A program made the translations under genes and the position numbers. The notes beneath the pieces were generated by a model. That model saw nothing but the letters and a program-made list of their open reading frames with translations. It made no database searches and had not been told where the DNA came from. A stretch of 31,000 nucleotides of DNA from Desulfobulbaceae bacterium UBA2262 (lineage in GTDB: Bacteria > Desulfobacterota > Desulfobulbia > Desulfobulbales > Desulfurivibrionaceae): NCBI GenBank assembly GCA_002347185.1, contig DDXK01000132.1, positions 1 to 31,000 of the forward strand. Direction: 5' to 3'. Of the stretch, positions 7,565 to 15,548 are shown in pieces; positions within the stretch are counted from its first letter, which is position 1; the number at the start of each line of letters is the position of its first letter.

Positions 7565-8242
7565 ATGGAGCAAAGAATACCCGCCAGGCTCGTTGCCTTT
7601 GGTGCCGCCCTCTTCCTGATCTTTTTCTTTTTTCCGTCAAGGCCCGGGGGGTGCGATCCCCTGGACACCCCGCAGGAGCTGGCGGTAAAACTCCAGGCCA
7701 GGTATGAAGAAACCAGGAGCATGGCCGCCGATTTTCAACAGGTCGCTTCGGTACCGATGAGCAACCGCAAGCGTCTGGGCGCAGGAAAGGTCGTGATCCT
7801 GAAACCAGGGCGGATCCGCTGGGATTACACGAGCCCCGACCGGCAGGTGTTGATCAGCAACGGCAAGAAGGTCTTCATGTATTTTGCCGCCTCCAGCCAG
7901 ATGATTGTGCAGCCGGTCAGCGAATATATCAATTCCGATGTCACCTATTCCTTTTTTGTCGGTACCGGCAATATAGTCCGTGATTTCGAGGTGCTGCCCC
8001 CGGAGCGGCCGGCAGAGGGCGACCTGCAGGTGATCAAGCTGGTGCCCAAAGTCGCGCACCCGCAGGTGGATTCCCTGCACCTCTGGATCGACCGGGAGTA
8101 TCTGCTCCGACGTCTTGAAATCGTCGATCATTTCGGCAGCGTCACCGAGTTGACTTTCGCCGATATCAGGAGAAACGAGGCCGTGGCAGAGGAGCTCTTC
8201 ACCTTCACCCCTCCCGCCGGCACTGAAGTCATCGAGCAGTGA
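7565..8242 (+). CDS. lolA: LolA-like outer-membrane lipoprotein carrier protein
   Basis: A 225-residue exported protein of the LolA family, which carries lipoproteins across the periplasm from the LolCDE transporter to the outer membrane. It has an N-terminal signal sequence (hydrophobic about residues 9-22). The mature part shows the LolA pattern: SMAADFQQVAS, GAGKVVILKPGRIRWDYTSPDRQVLISNGKKVFMY, and a C-terminal VTELTFADIRRN with ELFTFTPPAGTEVIE. A Cys in GGC follows the hydrophobic segment, but it does not form a convincing lipobox. The ATG at 7565 was chosen because AGGAG (7553-7557) lies 7 bases upstream; an upstream in-frame GTG overlapping murI lacks homology. Its stop overlaps the start region of the radical SAM gene, suggesting coupling. 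Confidence 0.88.
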   Translation: MEQRIPARLVAFGAALFLIFFFFPSRPGGCDPLDTPQELAVKLQARYEETRSMAADFQQVASVPMSNRKRLGAGKVVILKPGRIRWDYTSPDRQVLISNGKKVFMYFAASSQMIVQPVSEYINSDVTYSFFVGTGNIVRDFEVLPPERPAEGDLQVIKLVPKVAHPQVDSLHLWIDREYLLRRLEIVDHFGSVTELTFADIRRNEAVAEELFTFTPPAGTEVIEQ

Positions 8243-10071
8243 GGATGGGCGAGGCCGCTTCTCCGCATAACCCTTTCCGGCTCGGGCTGCTTTCTCTCCC
8301 CTGGGCCCTCTTCAACCGGCCCTCGGCCCAGCTCGGCGTTCTGAAGGCCTACCTGGAGAACGCCGGCGCCGGCAATCTGGCGGTCACCAGCCTGCACCCC
8401 TTCCTTGGTCTGGCAAAGGCCCTCGGTCCGGGCCTCTATCATGAAATTTCCCAGCAGGTCTGGCTTTGCGAAGGGCTGTACGCCGGGCTTCTTTTTCCCG
8501 AGCAGCGCCCCCACCTTGGCCCTTTTCTGACCAGGAGGCTCAAGGCCCTGCCGCAGGGAAAGGGGCACTCCCTGGATGGGCTCTGGGCAAAGGTGGAGGC
8601 CCATTTCGCAGGCTGGCTGGCGGCCACAGACTGGCAGGCCTTCGACCTTCTCGGTTTTTCCGTCTGCTTCAATCAACTGCTCTCTTCTCTCCATGCGGCG
8701 CGCGAGATAAAAAAAATGCACCCCGCCCTGCCCATTGTCTTCGGAGGCTCCTCCTGCGTGGCCGGGATGGGCGCTTCGCTGCTCGCCGCTTTTCCCTGGC
8801 TCGATTATGTGGTGCATGGAGAGGGGGAGCTGCCGCTTGCCGCCCTCTGCCAGGCCTTGGCCGGGAAGGCCCCTCTGCCGCCGCAGGTGCTTCGGCAAGG
8901 TCAGGCCGGGAAGATGGCCGTGCCGGCGGTCTGCCAGATCAAGAACCTGGATCGGCTTCCCCCTCCCGACTATGGGGATTATTTTCGTGAGCTGAAGAGT
9001 GTCTTTGCTGGCGAGCCCTTTGTCCCGGAAATTCCCGTGGAATTTTCGCGGGGCTGCTGGTGGGGCAAATGCACCTTCTGCAATCTGAACCTGCAATGGC
9101 AGGGCTATCGCGGCAAGAGTGCGGTCCGCATGCGGGAGGAGGTGGAGACTCTTGCCGAGCGGCATGGCTGCCTCGATTTTTCTTTCACCGACAATGTGCT
9201 GCCGCTCAAGGAGGCGGAACGCTTTTTCCCCGCGCTGGCTGCCGCGGGAAAGGATTTTCGTTTCTTTGCCGAGATCCGCGTCACCCAGCGGGGCAGGAGC
9301 CTGGCCGCCTTCCGCCAGGGGGGGCTCGTCACGGTGCAGGCCGGTATCGAGGCATTGAGCCAGAGCCTGCTCGATCGGCTGCGCAAGGGGGCCACGGTTA
9401 TTGAAAACCTGGCCCTGATGAAGGAGGCCGTGGGGCTGGGGATCCGGCTGGACGGCAACCTCATCACCGAGTTCCCGTTGTCCGGCGAGGAGGAGGTGGA
9501 GCAAACCCTCGAGTGCCTCGATTTTGTCCTGCCCTTCACCCCTCTCGCCACGGCGGCCTTTTTTCTCGGTCATGGTTGTGAGGTGGCGGAAAAGCCTGAT
9601 GAATACGGGATCCGCGCCATTGTGCAGCATCGGCACAACCGGAGGCTCTTTCCGGCCCCGGTGCTCAAAAAACTCACCCTGCTGCTCAACGACTATTGCG
9701 GCGATCGGGTGCGGCAGCGCCGGCTCTGGCTGCCGGTGGTCCGAAAGGTCGCTGCCTGGCGGCGCTTTCACGCGGCGCGTAAAACCCCGGCCCACCTTGT
9801 CCCGCCGCTCTCCTTCCGGGATGGCGGCACTTTTCTCCTCATCCGCCAGGAACTGCCCGGCCGACCCACCCTGCACCACCGGTTGCGCGGTTCTTCCCGC
9901 TCTATTTATCTGGCCTGCGGAGAGATCCGCGAGCTTGCGGAGCTTGAGGGGCGCTTTCCCAGGATCGGGCGCGAACAGCTGCTGAAGTTTCTTGGCGAAT
10001 TGGCCGTAAAACGATTGCTGTTTGTCCAGGGAACGAGGTATCTTGCCCTGGCTGTGCGGGAAAAGGAGTAA
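8239..10071 (+). CDS. B12-binding radical SAM protein, RiPP-maturation C-methyltransferase-like
   Basis: A 610-residue protein. Residues about 10-230 form a cobalamin-binding-like region, with a long helical insert before FDLLGFSVCFNQLLSSL, IVFGGSSCVAGMG and YVVHGEGELPLAALC. The radical SAM core follows: RGCWWGKCTFCNLN holds the three cluster cysteines (C273, C278, C281), then FSFTDNVLP, VQAGIEALSQSLLDRLRKGAT and LDGNLITEFPLSGEEEV. The C-terminal 150 residues include FRDGGTFLLIRQELPG and LRGSSRSIYLACGE. The RGCWWG motif and the overall layout resemble enzymes annotated as RiPP maturation radical SAM C-methyltransferases, but no precursor peptide is evident nearby, so the substrate is unknown. 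Start is GTG 8239 (overlapping the lolA stop) or ATG 8245. Confidence 0.82.
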   Translation: MRMGEAASPHNPFRLGLLSLPWALFNRPSAQLGVLKAYLENAGAGNLAVTSLHPFLGLAKALGPGLYHEISQQVWLCEGLYAGLLFPEQRPHLGPFLTRRLKALPQGKGHSLDGLWAKVEAHFAGWLAATDWQAFDLLGFSVCFNQLLSSLHAAREIKKMHPALPIVFGGSSCVAGMGASLLAAFPWLDYVVHGEGELPLAALCQALAGKAPLPPQVLRQGQAGKMAVPAVCQIKNLDRLPPPDYGDYFRELKSVFAGEPFVPEIPVEFSRGCWWGKCTFCNLNLQWQGYRGKSAVRMREEVETLAERHGCLDFSFTDNVLPLKEAERFFPALAAAGKDFRFFAEIRVTQRGRSLAAFRQGGLVTVQAGIEALSQSLLDRLRKGATVIENLALMKEAVGLGIRLDGNLITEFPLSGEEEVEQTLECLDFVLPFTPLATAAFFLGHGCEVAEKPDEYGIRAIVQHRHNRRLFPAPVLKKLTLLLNDYCGDRVRQRRLWLPVVRKVAAWRRFHAARKTPAHLVPPLSFRDGGTFLLIRQELPGRPTLHHRLRGSSRSIYLACGEIRELAELEGRFPRIGREQLLKFLGELAVKRLLFVQGTRYLALAVREKE

Positions 10072-10076
10072 ATTCC

Positions 10077-10094
10077 CCTCTTCTTGTGAAGAGG
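10077..10094 (+). repeat. Hairpin between the radical SAM gene and cobU
   Basis: A perfect 7-bp inverted repeat CCTCTTC (10077-10083) and GAAGAGG (10088-10094), with loop TTGT, starts six bases after the radical SAM stop. There is no T-run, so it is not a typical terminator; it may be a processing or stability element in the leader of cobU. Confidence 0.35.
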
Positions 10095-10160
10095 CCAGGA
10101 TGGGGAGGAGGCGGTGGCCCTTTGCCGGACCACCCGCTGGTATTTGCTGAAAGGCGGTGT

Positions 10161-10706
10161 ATGGAGGAGAAGAGGGGAGAGTATCCGGTGAAGATGCTTG
10201 TGCTGGGCGGCTGCCGGAGCGGCAAGAGTCGTTATGCCGAAGAATGGGTCTCGGTGCGCTTCCGGGAGAAGGTCTATGTGGCCACCCTGGAGGACCTTGG
10301 GGATGGCGAGATGGCCCGCCGCATTGCCCTGCACCGGCAGAGCCGCGACAAGGGCTGGCGTACCCTGGAGGAGCCCCTGGCCATCGGCCGGCTCCTTGCC
10401 GGGCATGACGGAAGCGCCGAGGTCTTTCTGGTGGATTGTCTGACCATGTGGATAACCAATATGCTGATGCGTGACTTTCCGGACGGGCAGATCGAGGCCG
10501 AGGTGTTCGGGCTCGTGCGGACCGTGGAACAGCTTGCCAGTTCCGTGGTGCTGGTGGCCAACGAGGTCGGCCTGGGACTCGTGCCGGACACCGCCCTGGG
10601 CCGGCGCTTCCGTGATCTCGCCGGCTGGACGAACCAGCAGCTGGCGCAGGTCTGTCCGGAGGTGGTTTTCGTGGCCGCGGGTCTTCCCCTGCGGCTGAAG
10701 GGATGA
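10161..10706 (+). CDS. cobU: Adenosylcobinamide kinase / adenosylcobinamide-phosphate guanylyltransferase
   Basis: CobU (CobP) phosphorylates adenosylcobinamide and transfers GMP to it, activating it for attachment of the lower ligand of cobalamin. The roughly 181-residue product has the P-loop MLVLGGCRSGKSRYAEEW, then VYVATLEDLGDGEMARRIALHRQSRDKGW (with the guanylylated-His-type segment), VDCLTMWITNML, and VVLVANEVGLGLVPDTALGRRFRDLAGWTNQQLA. Start choice is open: ATG 10161 is used here, but GTG 10188 has the better ribosome-binding site (GGGGAG at 10174-10179), and the family homology begins right after it. Its last codons overlap the cobD start by 4 bases (ATGA). I see no cobalamin riboswitch in front of it. 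Confidence 0.93.
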   Translation: MEEKRGEYPVKMLVLGGCRSGKSRYAEEWVSVRFREKVYVATLEDLGDGEMARRIALHRQSRDKGWRTLEEPLAIGRLLAGHDGSAEVFLVDCLTMWITNMLMRDFPDGQIEAEVFGLVRTVEQLASSVVLVANEVGLGLVPDTALGRRFRDLAGWTNQQLAQVCPEVVFVAAGLPLRLKG

Positions 10707-11800
10707 CGAAGATGGCAAGGAAAATACCCGGCGGCCAGGGCGCCCATGGCGGCGATATCATCGCCATGGCCAGGCAACTCAATTGCAAGGTCGCCGACCT
10801 CATCGACATGAGCAGCAACCTCACCCCCCTTGGCATGGTGCCCGGGCTGCGCGAGGCTTTGGTTGCGCGGCTTGAGGAGATCGCTTATCTGCCCGAGAGC
10901 GGCAGCGAAACCCTGGCCGCCCTCTTTGCCGAAAAGCACGGTCTGGCGCCGAGCCAGGTTCTGGTGGGCAACGGCACCACCGAATTCATCTACGCGGTTC
11001 CCGCCGGGCTTGCCTGCAAAAGGGCCCTGATCGTCACCCCCACCTACGGCGATTATCGGCTGGCCAGCGAATGGGCAGGGCTGGGAGTGGAGTTTTTCCC
11101 TCTTGCCGCCAGCGAGGATTTTGCCCTTGATTTTTCCCGCCTCGCGGCGGCCCTCTCGGGCAACGAACTGGTCTTTATCTGCAACCCCAACAACCCCACG
11201 GGCAGGGTGATTCCCACTCAGGCTCTGCATGACTTCATCATGGCGCATCCCGCCAGCGAGTTCCTCGTGGATGAATCCTACCTGCCCTTTGTCGCCGAAC
11301 CTTCTCTGGCTGCCTTGCCCATGCCCGCCAACCTTTTTCTTCTCTGTTCCTCCTCGAAGATCTACGGCATCCCCGGTCTGCGCCTCGGTTTTCTCGTGGC
11401 CGCCGAGGAGAAGATGCGGCACCTTGCCGCGCGCCGCAAGCCCTGGGGGGTGAATCGCATGGCCCAGGTGGCCGGCGAGTATTTGCTGACCGGGGCGGAT
11501 GACTATGTGCGGGCGGTGCGGGAGTACCTGCTTGCCGTGCGCCCCGGTTTCGTTTCCCGCCTTGCCGCTCTGCCAAAGGTAACAGTGGTGCCGGGAGAGG
11601 CGAACTTCATCCTCTGCCGTCTGGGAGCAGGGCGGACGGCGGCCTGGCTGCGGCAGGCCATGCTCACGAGGAGGATCATGCTGCGCGACTGCGGCAATTT
11701 CATCGGCCTTGATGAACAGTACTTTCGCCTCTCCTTGAAGAGCAACGAACAGAACGCCAGGTGTCTTGCGGCGCTTGCCGAAGTTTTAACGGCCCCTTAA
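10703..11800 (+). CDS. cobD: L-threonine-O-3-phosphate decarboxylase-like (CobD) aminotransferase-fold protein
   Basis: A 365-residue PLP enzyme of fold type I. The N-terminus (GGQGAHGGDIIAMARQL, then IDMSSNLTPLGMVPGLREAL) is characteristic of CobD/CobC, which makes the aminopropanol phosphate linker of cobalamin, rather than HisC. Further landmarks are LVGNGTTEFIYAVPAGL, VFICNPNNPTGRVI, FLVDESYLPF, the PLP lysine in CSSSKIYGIPGLRLGF and FRLSLKSNEQN. Adjacency to cobU (4-base overlap) supports the cobalamin assignment. HisC activity on histidinol phosphate is the main alternative, since the families are close. A strong hairpin terminator follows at 11849-11874. Confidence 0.87.
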   Translation: MTKMARKIPGGQGAHGGDIIAMARQLNCKVADLIDMSSNLTPLGMVPGLREALVARLEEIAYLPESGSETLAALFAEKHGLAPSQVLVGNGTTEFIYAVPAGLACKRALIVTPTYGDYRLASEWAGLGVEFFPLAASEDFALDFSRLAAALSGNELVFICNPNNPTGRVIPTQALHDFIMAHPASEFLVDESYLPFVAEPSLAALPMPANLFLLCSSSKIYGIPGLRLGFLVAAEEKMRHLAARRKPWGVNRMAQVAGEYLLTGADDYVRAVREYLLAVRPGFVSRLAALPKVTVVPGEANFILCRLGAGRTAAWLRQAMLTRRIMLRDCGNFIGLDEQYFRLSLKSNEQNARCLAALAEVLTAP

Positions 11801-11848
11801 AAAACGGGCGAAAGGCTGGCTGAAGCGTCTTTTTGGCCAGCGGGTGGT

Positions 11849-11874
11849 TGAAAAAGCCGGGTCTGGCTTTTTCA
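11849..11874 (+). terminator. Rho-independent terminator after cobD
   Basis: A perfect 10-bp stem, TGAAAAAGCC (11849-11858) and GGCTTTTTCA (11865-11874), with a 6-base loop; the descending arm supplies the T-run. It lies about 50 bases after the cobD stop and 22 bases before the next ATG. It could work in either direction. Confidence 0.7.
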
Positions 11875-11896
11875 GCAAAATATCAGGAGCAACCCC

Positions 11897-12409
11897 ATGC
11901 GAATCGCGATCCTCTCCGATACCCATGACCACATCGGCAACCTGCGTGCCGCGGTGAAATACATCAATGCCTACAGCGTGAGCATGCTGATTCATTGCGG
12001 GGATCTCATCTCGCCCTTCATGCTGGACGAACTCGCAAAGTTCGCCGGCGCCGTGCATCTGATCTACGGCAACAACGCCGGCGACCAGCACCTCATTTCC
12101 CAGTCCTGCGGCTCCCGCTATCCCGGCATCACCCAGCACGGCATCTTCGGCGCCGTTGAGGCGGGCGGCCGGAAAATCGCCTTCACCCACTATCCGCAGC
12201 TGGCCAGGGGGATCGCCTGCCAAGGCCTGTTCGACGTGGTCTGCTGCGGCCACAACCACCGCTACCATGTGGAAAAGGTCGGCGCTTGCCTGCTGATCAA
12301 CCCCGGGGAACTGCTGGGCAAGGATGACCAGCCGGGGTTCGCCATTCTCCAGTGCGAAACCATGCAAGTGGAGCGGGTGGAGGTGGGTACTCCTTTTGGT
12401 GATAACTAA
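11897..12409 (+). CDS. YfcE/MJ0936-type metallophosphoesterase
   Basis: A 170-residue single-domain calcineurin-like phosphoesterase. The metal-binding motifs appear in order: MRIAILSDTHDH (D-x-H), MLIHCGDLIS (GD), LIYGNNAGD (GN, with NAGD replacing the usual NxD/E), FTHYPQ (H), and VVCCGHNHRY (GH-x-H), then a conserved INPGE. These are small two-metal phosphodiesterases active on generic phosphodiesters in vitro; the physiological substrate is unknown. It is compact, with no membrane segment or signal peptide. It lies just after a terminator and ahead of an inverted-repeat element. Confidence 0.92.
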   Translation: MRIAILSDTHDHIGNLRAAVKYINAYSVSMLIHCGDLISPFMLDELAKFAGAVHLIYGNNAGDQHLISQSCGSRYPGITQHGIFGAVEAGGRKIAFTHYPQLARGIACQGLFDVVCCGHNHRYHVEKVGACLLINPGELLGKDDQPGFAILQCETMQVERVEVGTPFGDN

Positions 12410-12415
12410 AAAAAC

Positions 12416-12502
12416 AACGCGAAGGCGCAGGGGAAAGCATTATGGCACCGGGTGATAACGGGAGTTTTCAACTTTCCCTTTGCGTCTCTGCGTCCTTGCG
12501 TT
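12416..12502. repeat. Intergenic inverted-repeat element of CGC-spaced repeats
   Basis: The left arm AACGCGAAGGCGCAGGGG plus AAAG (12416-12437) is matched by the reverse complement of the right arm (12472-12502), which reads AACGCAAGGACGCAGAGACG followed by CAAAGGGAAAG. Each arm carries CGC triplets spaced about 8-9 bases apart with A/G-rich spacers. Together they flank 34 bases of unrelated sequence, a layout like a small MITE or REP-type palindrome. A further single-arm copy lies at 27996-28025. Confidence 0.6.
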
Positions 12503-12561
12503 AGCTTTGTGAATACTCAGGTTTCTTCTTTATTTCAGAAACCATCAACCCTCAGGTGAAC

Positions 12562-13794
12562 ATGATGAACACGACAAACGATGGCCCAAGCTTTGCCGAA
12601 CTGTTTCAGGAATCAACCCTTGGCAAGAAGGAGAGCCTCAGGCCCGGCCAGAAGATCGACGCCACCGTGGTCCGCATTGCCAAGGACTGGATCTTTCTCG
12701 ATCTGGGCGCCAAGAGCGAAGGCGCGGTGTCCAGGCATGAATTCGTCGATGGAGAGGGCAACGTGACCGTCAAGGAGGGGGACCGGGTGCAGGTCTACTT
12801 TCTCTCCGCAAAAAACAACGAGCGGCTCTTCACCGCCAAGGTGAGCGGCGGCGCGGTGCACAGTCACCTTGACGAGGCCTTTCACAATCAGATCCCGGTG
12901 GAAGGTACGGTGCAGGGCGAGACCAAGGGCGGCTTCGAGGTGCGTTTTTCCGGCAACATCCGCGCCTTCTGCCCCTACTCGCAGATGGAGATGCGCCGCA
13001 TCGAAAATGCCGAGGAGTATATCGGCAAGAAGTTTTCCTTCCGCATCACCCAGTTTGGCGAGCACGGCAAGAATATCGTGCTTTCCCGCCGCGCCCTGCT
13101 GGAAGAGGAACGGGCCCGGCAGAAGGAGGCACTGCAGGAGCGCCTTGCCGTGGGGCAGAGTGTTGCCGGCACCATCACCTCCATCCGCGATTTCGGCGCC
13201 TTTGTCGATATCGGCGGCATTGAGGGGCTGATCCCGGTTTCCGAGATCGCCTGGGGTCAGGTCGAGGATATCCGCGAACGTATTGCCGTGGGCCAGGAGG
13301 TGACCGTCACCGTGCTCAAGCTCGATTGGGAGAACGAGCGCTACTCCTTCAGCCTCAAGGATTCGTTGCCCGATCCCTGGGAAGGCATCGAAGGCAGGTT
13401 TCCCGAAGGCAGCAGCCATACCGGCAAGGTGGTGCGCCTCATGGAGTTCGGCGCCTTTGTGTCCCTGGCCCCCGGCATCGACGGGTTGGTGCATATCTCC
13501 AAACTCGGCGCCGGCCGCCGCATCCAGCATCCCCGCGAGGTGGTCAAGGTGGGCGACGCCCTGGAGGTGAAGATCGACGGCATCGATCCGGAGAAGAAGC
13601 GGATTTCCCTTTCCCTGCCCATGCCGGCCAAGGACGAAACCGCACAGGCTGCCGGCAAAAAGGGCAGGGGGGGCGAGCAGGGCGAGGATCGGGAAGATTT
13701 CCGCAGCTATCTGGCGGAAAAGAAAAAGGATGAAAAACAGACCCTGGGCACCTTTGCCGATCTGTTCAAGGACAAGGTCAAGACCAGGAAATAA
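12562..13794 (+). CDS. Protein with four S1 RNA-binding domains (ribosomal protein S1-like)
   Basis: A 410-residue cytoplasmic RNA-binding protein built of four S1/OB repeats, at roughly residues 25-90 (PGQKIDATVVRIAKDWIFLDLGAKSEGAV), 105-175 (EGTVQGETKGGFEVRFSGNIRAFCPYSQM), 192-265 (VAGTITSIRDFGAFVDIGGIEGLIPVSEI) and 280-355 (TGKVVRLMEFGAFVSLAPGIDGLVHISKL). The third and fourth are the most canonical. The C-terminus is charged and low-complexity, then ends in a short conserved-looking LGTFADLFKDK that echoes FAELFQ at the N-terminus. It is shorter than classical six-domain RpsA, so it is more likely a paralogue or translation/RNA-decay accessory. ATG 12562 or 12565 is preferred over GTG 12556 because AGGTGA lies just upstream. 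Confidence 0.88.
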   Translation: MMNTTNDGPSFAELFQESTLGKKESLRPGQKIDATVVRIAKDWIFLDLGAKSEGAVSRHEFVDGEGNVTVKEGDRVQVYFLSAKNNERLFTAKVSGGAVHSHLDEAFHNQIPVEGTVQGETKGGFEVRFSGNIRAFCPYSQMEMRRIENAEEYIGKKFSFRITQFGEHGKNIVLSRRALLEEERARQKEALQERLAVGQSVAGTITSIRDFGAFVDIGGIEGLIPVSEIAWGQVEDIRERIAVGQEVTVTVLKLDWENERYSFSLKDSLPDPWEGIEGRFPEGSSHTGKVVRLMEFGAFVSLAPGIDGLVHISKLGAGRRIQHPREVVKVGDALEVKIDGIDPEKKRISLSLPMPAKDETAQAAGKKGRGGEQGEDREDFRSYLAEKKKDEKQTLGTFADLFKDKVKTRK

Positions 13795-13816
13795 GCAGGG
13801 GAGGGGAGGCGAGGCG

Positions 13817-14245
13817 ATGAGAGCGGTGTCCGGATTCGTGCTGTTATGGGTGGGCCTTGCCCTGGTTGCCGGCAATCCTGCCTTTGCCAAGGAAATTCGC
13901 CTCAAAAAAGGGGAGGTCTATCGCGAGGGGGATCTTGCCGTGGTCTGCGAGGGCGGTTCGGGCCGGGTGGCAGGGGGACAGGCCCTGGCGGTGCGGGAAT
14001 GCCAGTACTGGGACGAGTTTGTGAAAACCTGCCTGTTCGAGAAGACCGTGTACAGCCATGACGGCCTGGAGTGCGTGGAGGAGTGCCAGCACTGGGACTC
14101 CTTCAACAAGCGCTGCGACTATCAGAGCCGGTGCGTCTTTCATCCCGGGCAGCAGGCCTTTGTTCATTCCACCTGCGCCGAATTCGATGACTACAGCCGC
14201 AAATGTCTCAGGGTCCGGGAGGAAAGGATCGACCGGGGCAGATAG
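13817..14245 (+). CDS. Secreted Cys-repeat protein, unknown function
   Basis: A 142-residue protein with a signal peptide (hydrophobic residues about 6-19, likely cleavage after the AFA near residue 24) and nine cysteines in the mature part. I do not recognise a family. Three 11-residue units share the pattern C-x2-[WF]-D-x-[FY]-x-[KR]-x-C: CQYWDEFVKTC (62-72), CQHWDSFNKRC (90-100) and CAEFDDYSRKC (120-130). Each could close a small disulfide or bind a metal. The start ATG 13817 follows a GGGGAGGCGAGGCG ribosome-binding region; the frame upstream overlaps the S1 gene without homology. It lies 22 bases after the S1-domain gene and may be co-transcribed, although one product is cytoplasmic and the other exported. 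Confidence 0.78.
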   Translation: MRAVSGFVLLWVGLALVAGNPAFAKEIRLKKGEVYREGDLAVVCEGGSGRVAGGQALAVRECQYWDEFVKTCLFEKTVYSHDGLECVEECQHWDSFNKRCDYQSRCVFHPGQQAFVHSTCAEFDDYSRKCLRVREERIDRGR

Positions 14246-14263
14246 CCTTTTGGGGCCGGCTGC

Positions 14264-15406
14264 TCATTTTTCCTCGTTGAAAAGTGGGATCTTCTGGGTG
14301 GCGATGAGGGAGATCAGGCTCATGCCGGCCCCCGCCACAAAGGGAATCCGGTAATCCACCATCCAGGCCATACCGAAAAGTACCGGGATGACCACGGCGG
14401 CGATATGGTTGATGGTGAATCCCACCGCCATGCTCGGCGCGATGTCCTGCGGGTCGCTCACCTTCTGGAAGTAGGTGCGGATGGCGATGGCGAAGTTGAA
14501 GAGCAGATGGTCGATGATGTACATGGCAACCACCACCACTTTGGACCCGGTGAAGGCGTAGGTGAGAAAGACCCCGATCAGGCCGGCGTATTCCACGCTC
14601 AGCACCCTCCGTTCTCCAAACCGCACGATGGCCTTGCCGATGAGCGGGCTGGCAAAGTAGTTGACGATATTGTTGGCGATAAAGAGCAAGGTCACCTCCT
14701 GTACGGAAAAGTGAAATACCTTGACCAGAAGGAAGACCGAGAAGGCGATGAAAATCTGCCGCCTGGCCCCGGACAGGAAGGTGAGGAAGTAGTAAAGGCC
14801 GTAGCGCCTCTTCAGGATCATCCTGCTGTGCTGGGGAACGAGGTTTTTGTGGGTCGGGTCCTGGCGGAGGCCCCAGAGGGCGGCGAGGATGACCAGACAG
14901 CCCATGCCCAGATAGAGAGTCCTGTAGTCCGCTATTTTTCCCAGGAAAAGAATGCATACCGCCACCGCGATGTTGGCCGCGGCGGAAAGACTGCGCAGCC
15001 GGCCGAAGACCACGGGTGTGGTCAGTTTGTCAAAGTACTGCAGGGTAAGGGACTGGTTGGCGGTTTCAAAATAGTGGAAGCCGAAGCTCATGACGAGGGT
15101 GGTGGTAATGAGCCCCAGGTAGCTGGGGAAAAATCCGGCCGCCGCCGTGCCCAGGCCGAGTAGGAGCACGGAAAAGGCCGCGAGCCGGTGCTCGCGGAGG
15201 AAAAGCAGGACGTAAATGGCCAGAAGGGCCAGGAAGCCCGGGATCTCGCGTACCGACTGGATGGCGCCCACCTGTTTTCCGTCGAGCCCCACCACCTCCA
15301 CGGCAAAGTTGTTGAAGAGGATAGTCCAGGCCTGCAGGCCCACCACCGAGGCGATGGTGAGGATAACGAGAAAGCGGAACATGGGCCTTTGGGCTTCGGT
15401 GATCAT
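14264..15406 (-). CDS. Major facilitator superfamily transporter
   Basis: A 380-residue polytopic membrane protein with about 11-12 hydrophobic segments and MFS-like layout. In the first half, an IPGFLALLAIYVLLFLREHRLAAF loop is reminiscent of the TM2-TM3 region; the second half has GKAIVRFGERRVLSVEYAGLIG in the corresponding place. The mid-loop (LRQDPTHKNLVPQHSRMILKRRYGLYYFLTFLSGARRQIF) separates the two halves. The substrate cannot be told from sequence. The ATG at 15406 has a weak ribosome-binding site; the Met at residue 9 is an alternative. It is convergent with the Cys-repeat protein gene, with 18 bases between the stops. Confidence 0.88.
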   Translation of the reverse strand: MITEAQRPMFRFLVILTIASVVGLQAWTILFNNFAVEVVGLDGKQVGAIQSVREIPGFLALLAIYVLLFLREHRLAAFSVLLLGLGTAAAGFFPSYLGLITTTLVMSFGFHYFETANQSLTLQYFDKLTTPVVFGRLRSLSAAANIAVAVCILFLGKIADYRTLYLGMGCLVILAALWGLRQDPTHKNLVPQHSRMILKRRYGLYYFLTFLSGARRQIFIAFSVFLLVKVFHFSVQEVTLLFIANNIVNYFASPLIGKAIVRFGERRVLSVEYAGLIGVFLTYAFTGSKVVVVAMYIIDHLLFNFAIAIRTYFQKVSDPQDIAPSMAVGFTINHIAAVVIPVLFGMAWMVDYRIPFVAGAGMSLISLIATQKIPLFNEEK

Positions 15407-15548
15407 CAGGACAAGCCCATTTTAATTTTGGCAGAGGGGCAACAAGTTGAGAAATTTTCCCCTGCGTTCATAGCATCTTTTCGCTTTTGCTGCCAGTTTT
15501 TCAAGAAAGAGAGCGGCCGGTGGGATGGGCTCCACTTTTTGGTCACCT

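Noticed and set aside
10100..10150. A 16-codon frame (MGRRRWPFAGPPAGIC) as a RiPP precursor for the radical SAM enzyme
   Set aside because: It is too short for a leader plus core, lies over a G-rich stretch that also forms hairpins, and has no sign of conservation; it cannot be supported from sequence alone.
10072..10160. Cobalamin riboswitch upstream of cobU
   Set aside because: The gap is only about 90 bases and shows no recognisable B12-box; only short hairpins are visible.
8128..10836. A 902-codon open frame antisense to the radical SAM and cobU genes
   Set aside because: It mirrors strongly coding plus-strand genes with recognisable motifs; the translation is low-complexity with no family resemblance. 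Such shadows are expected in GC-rich DNA.
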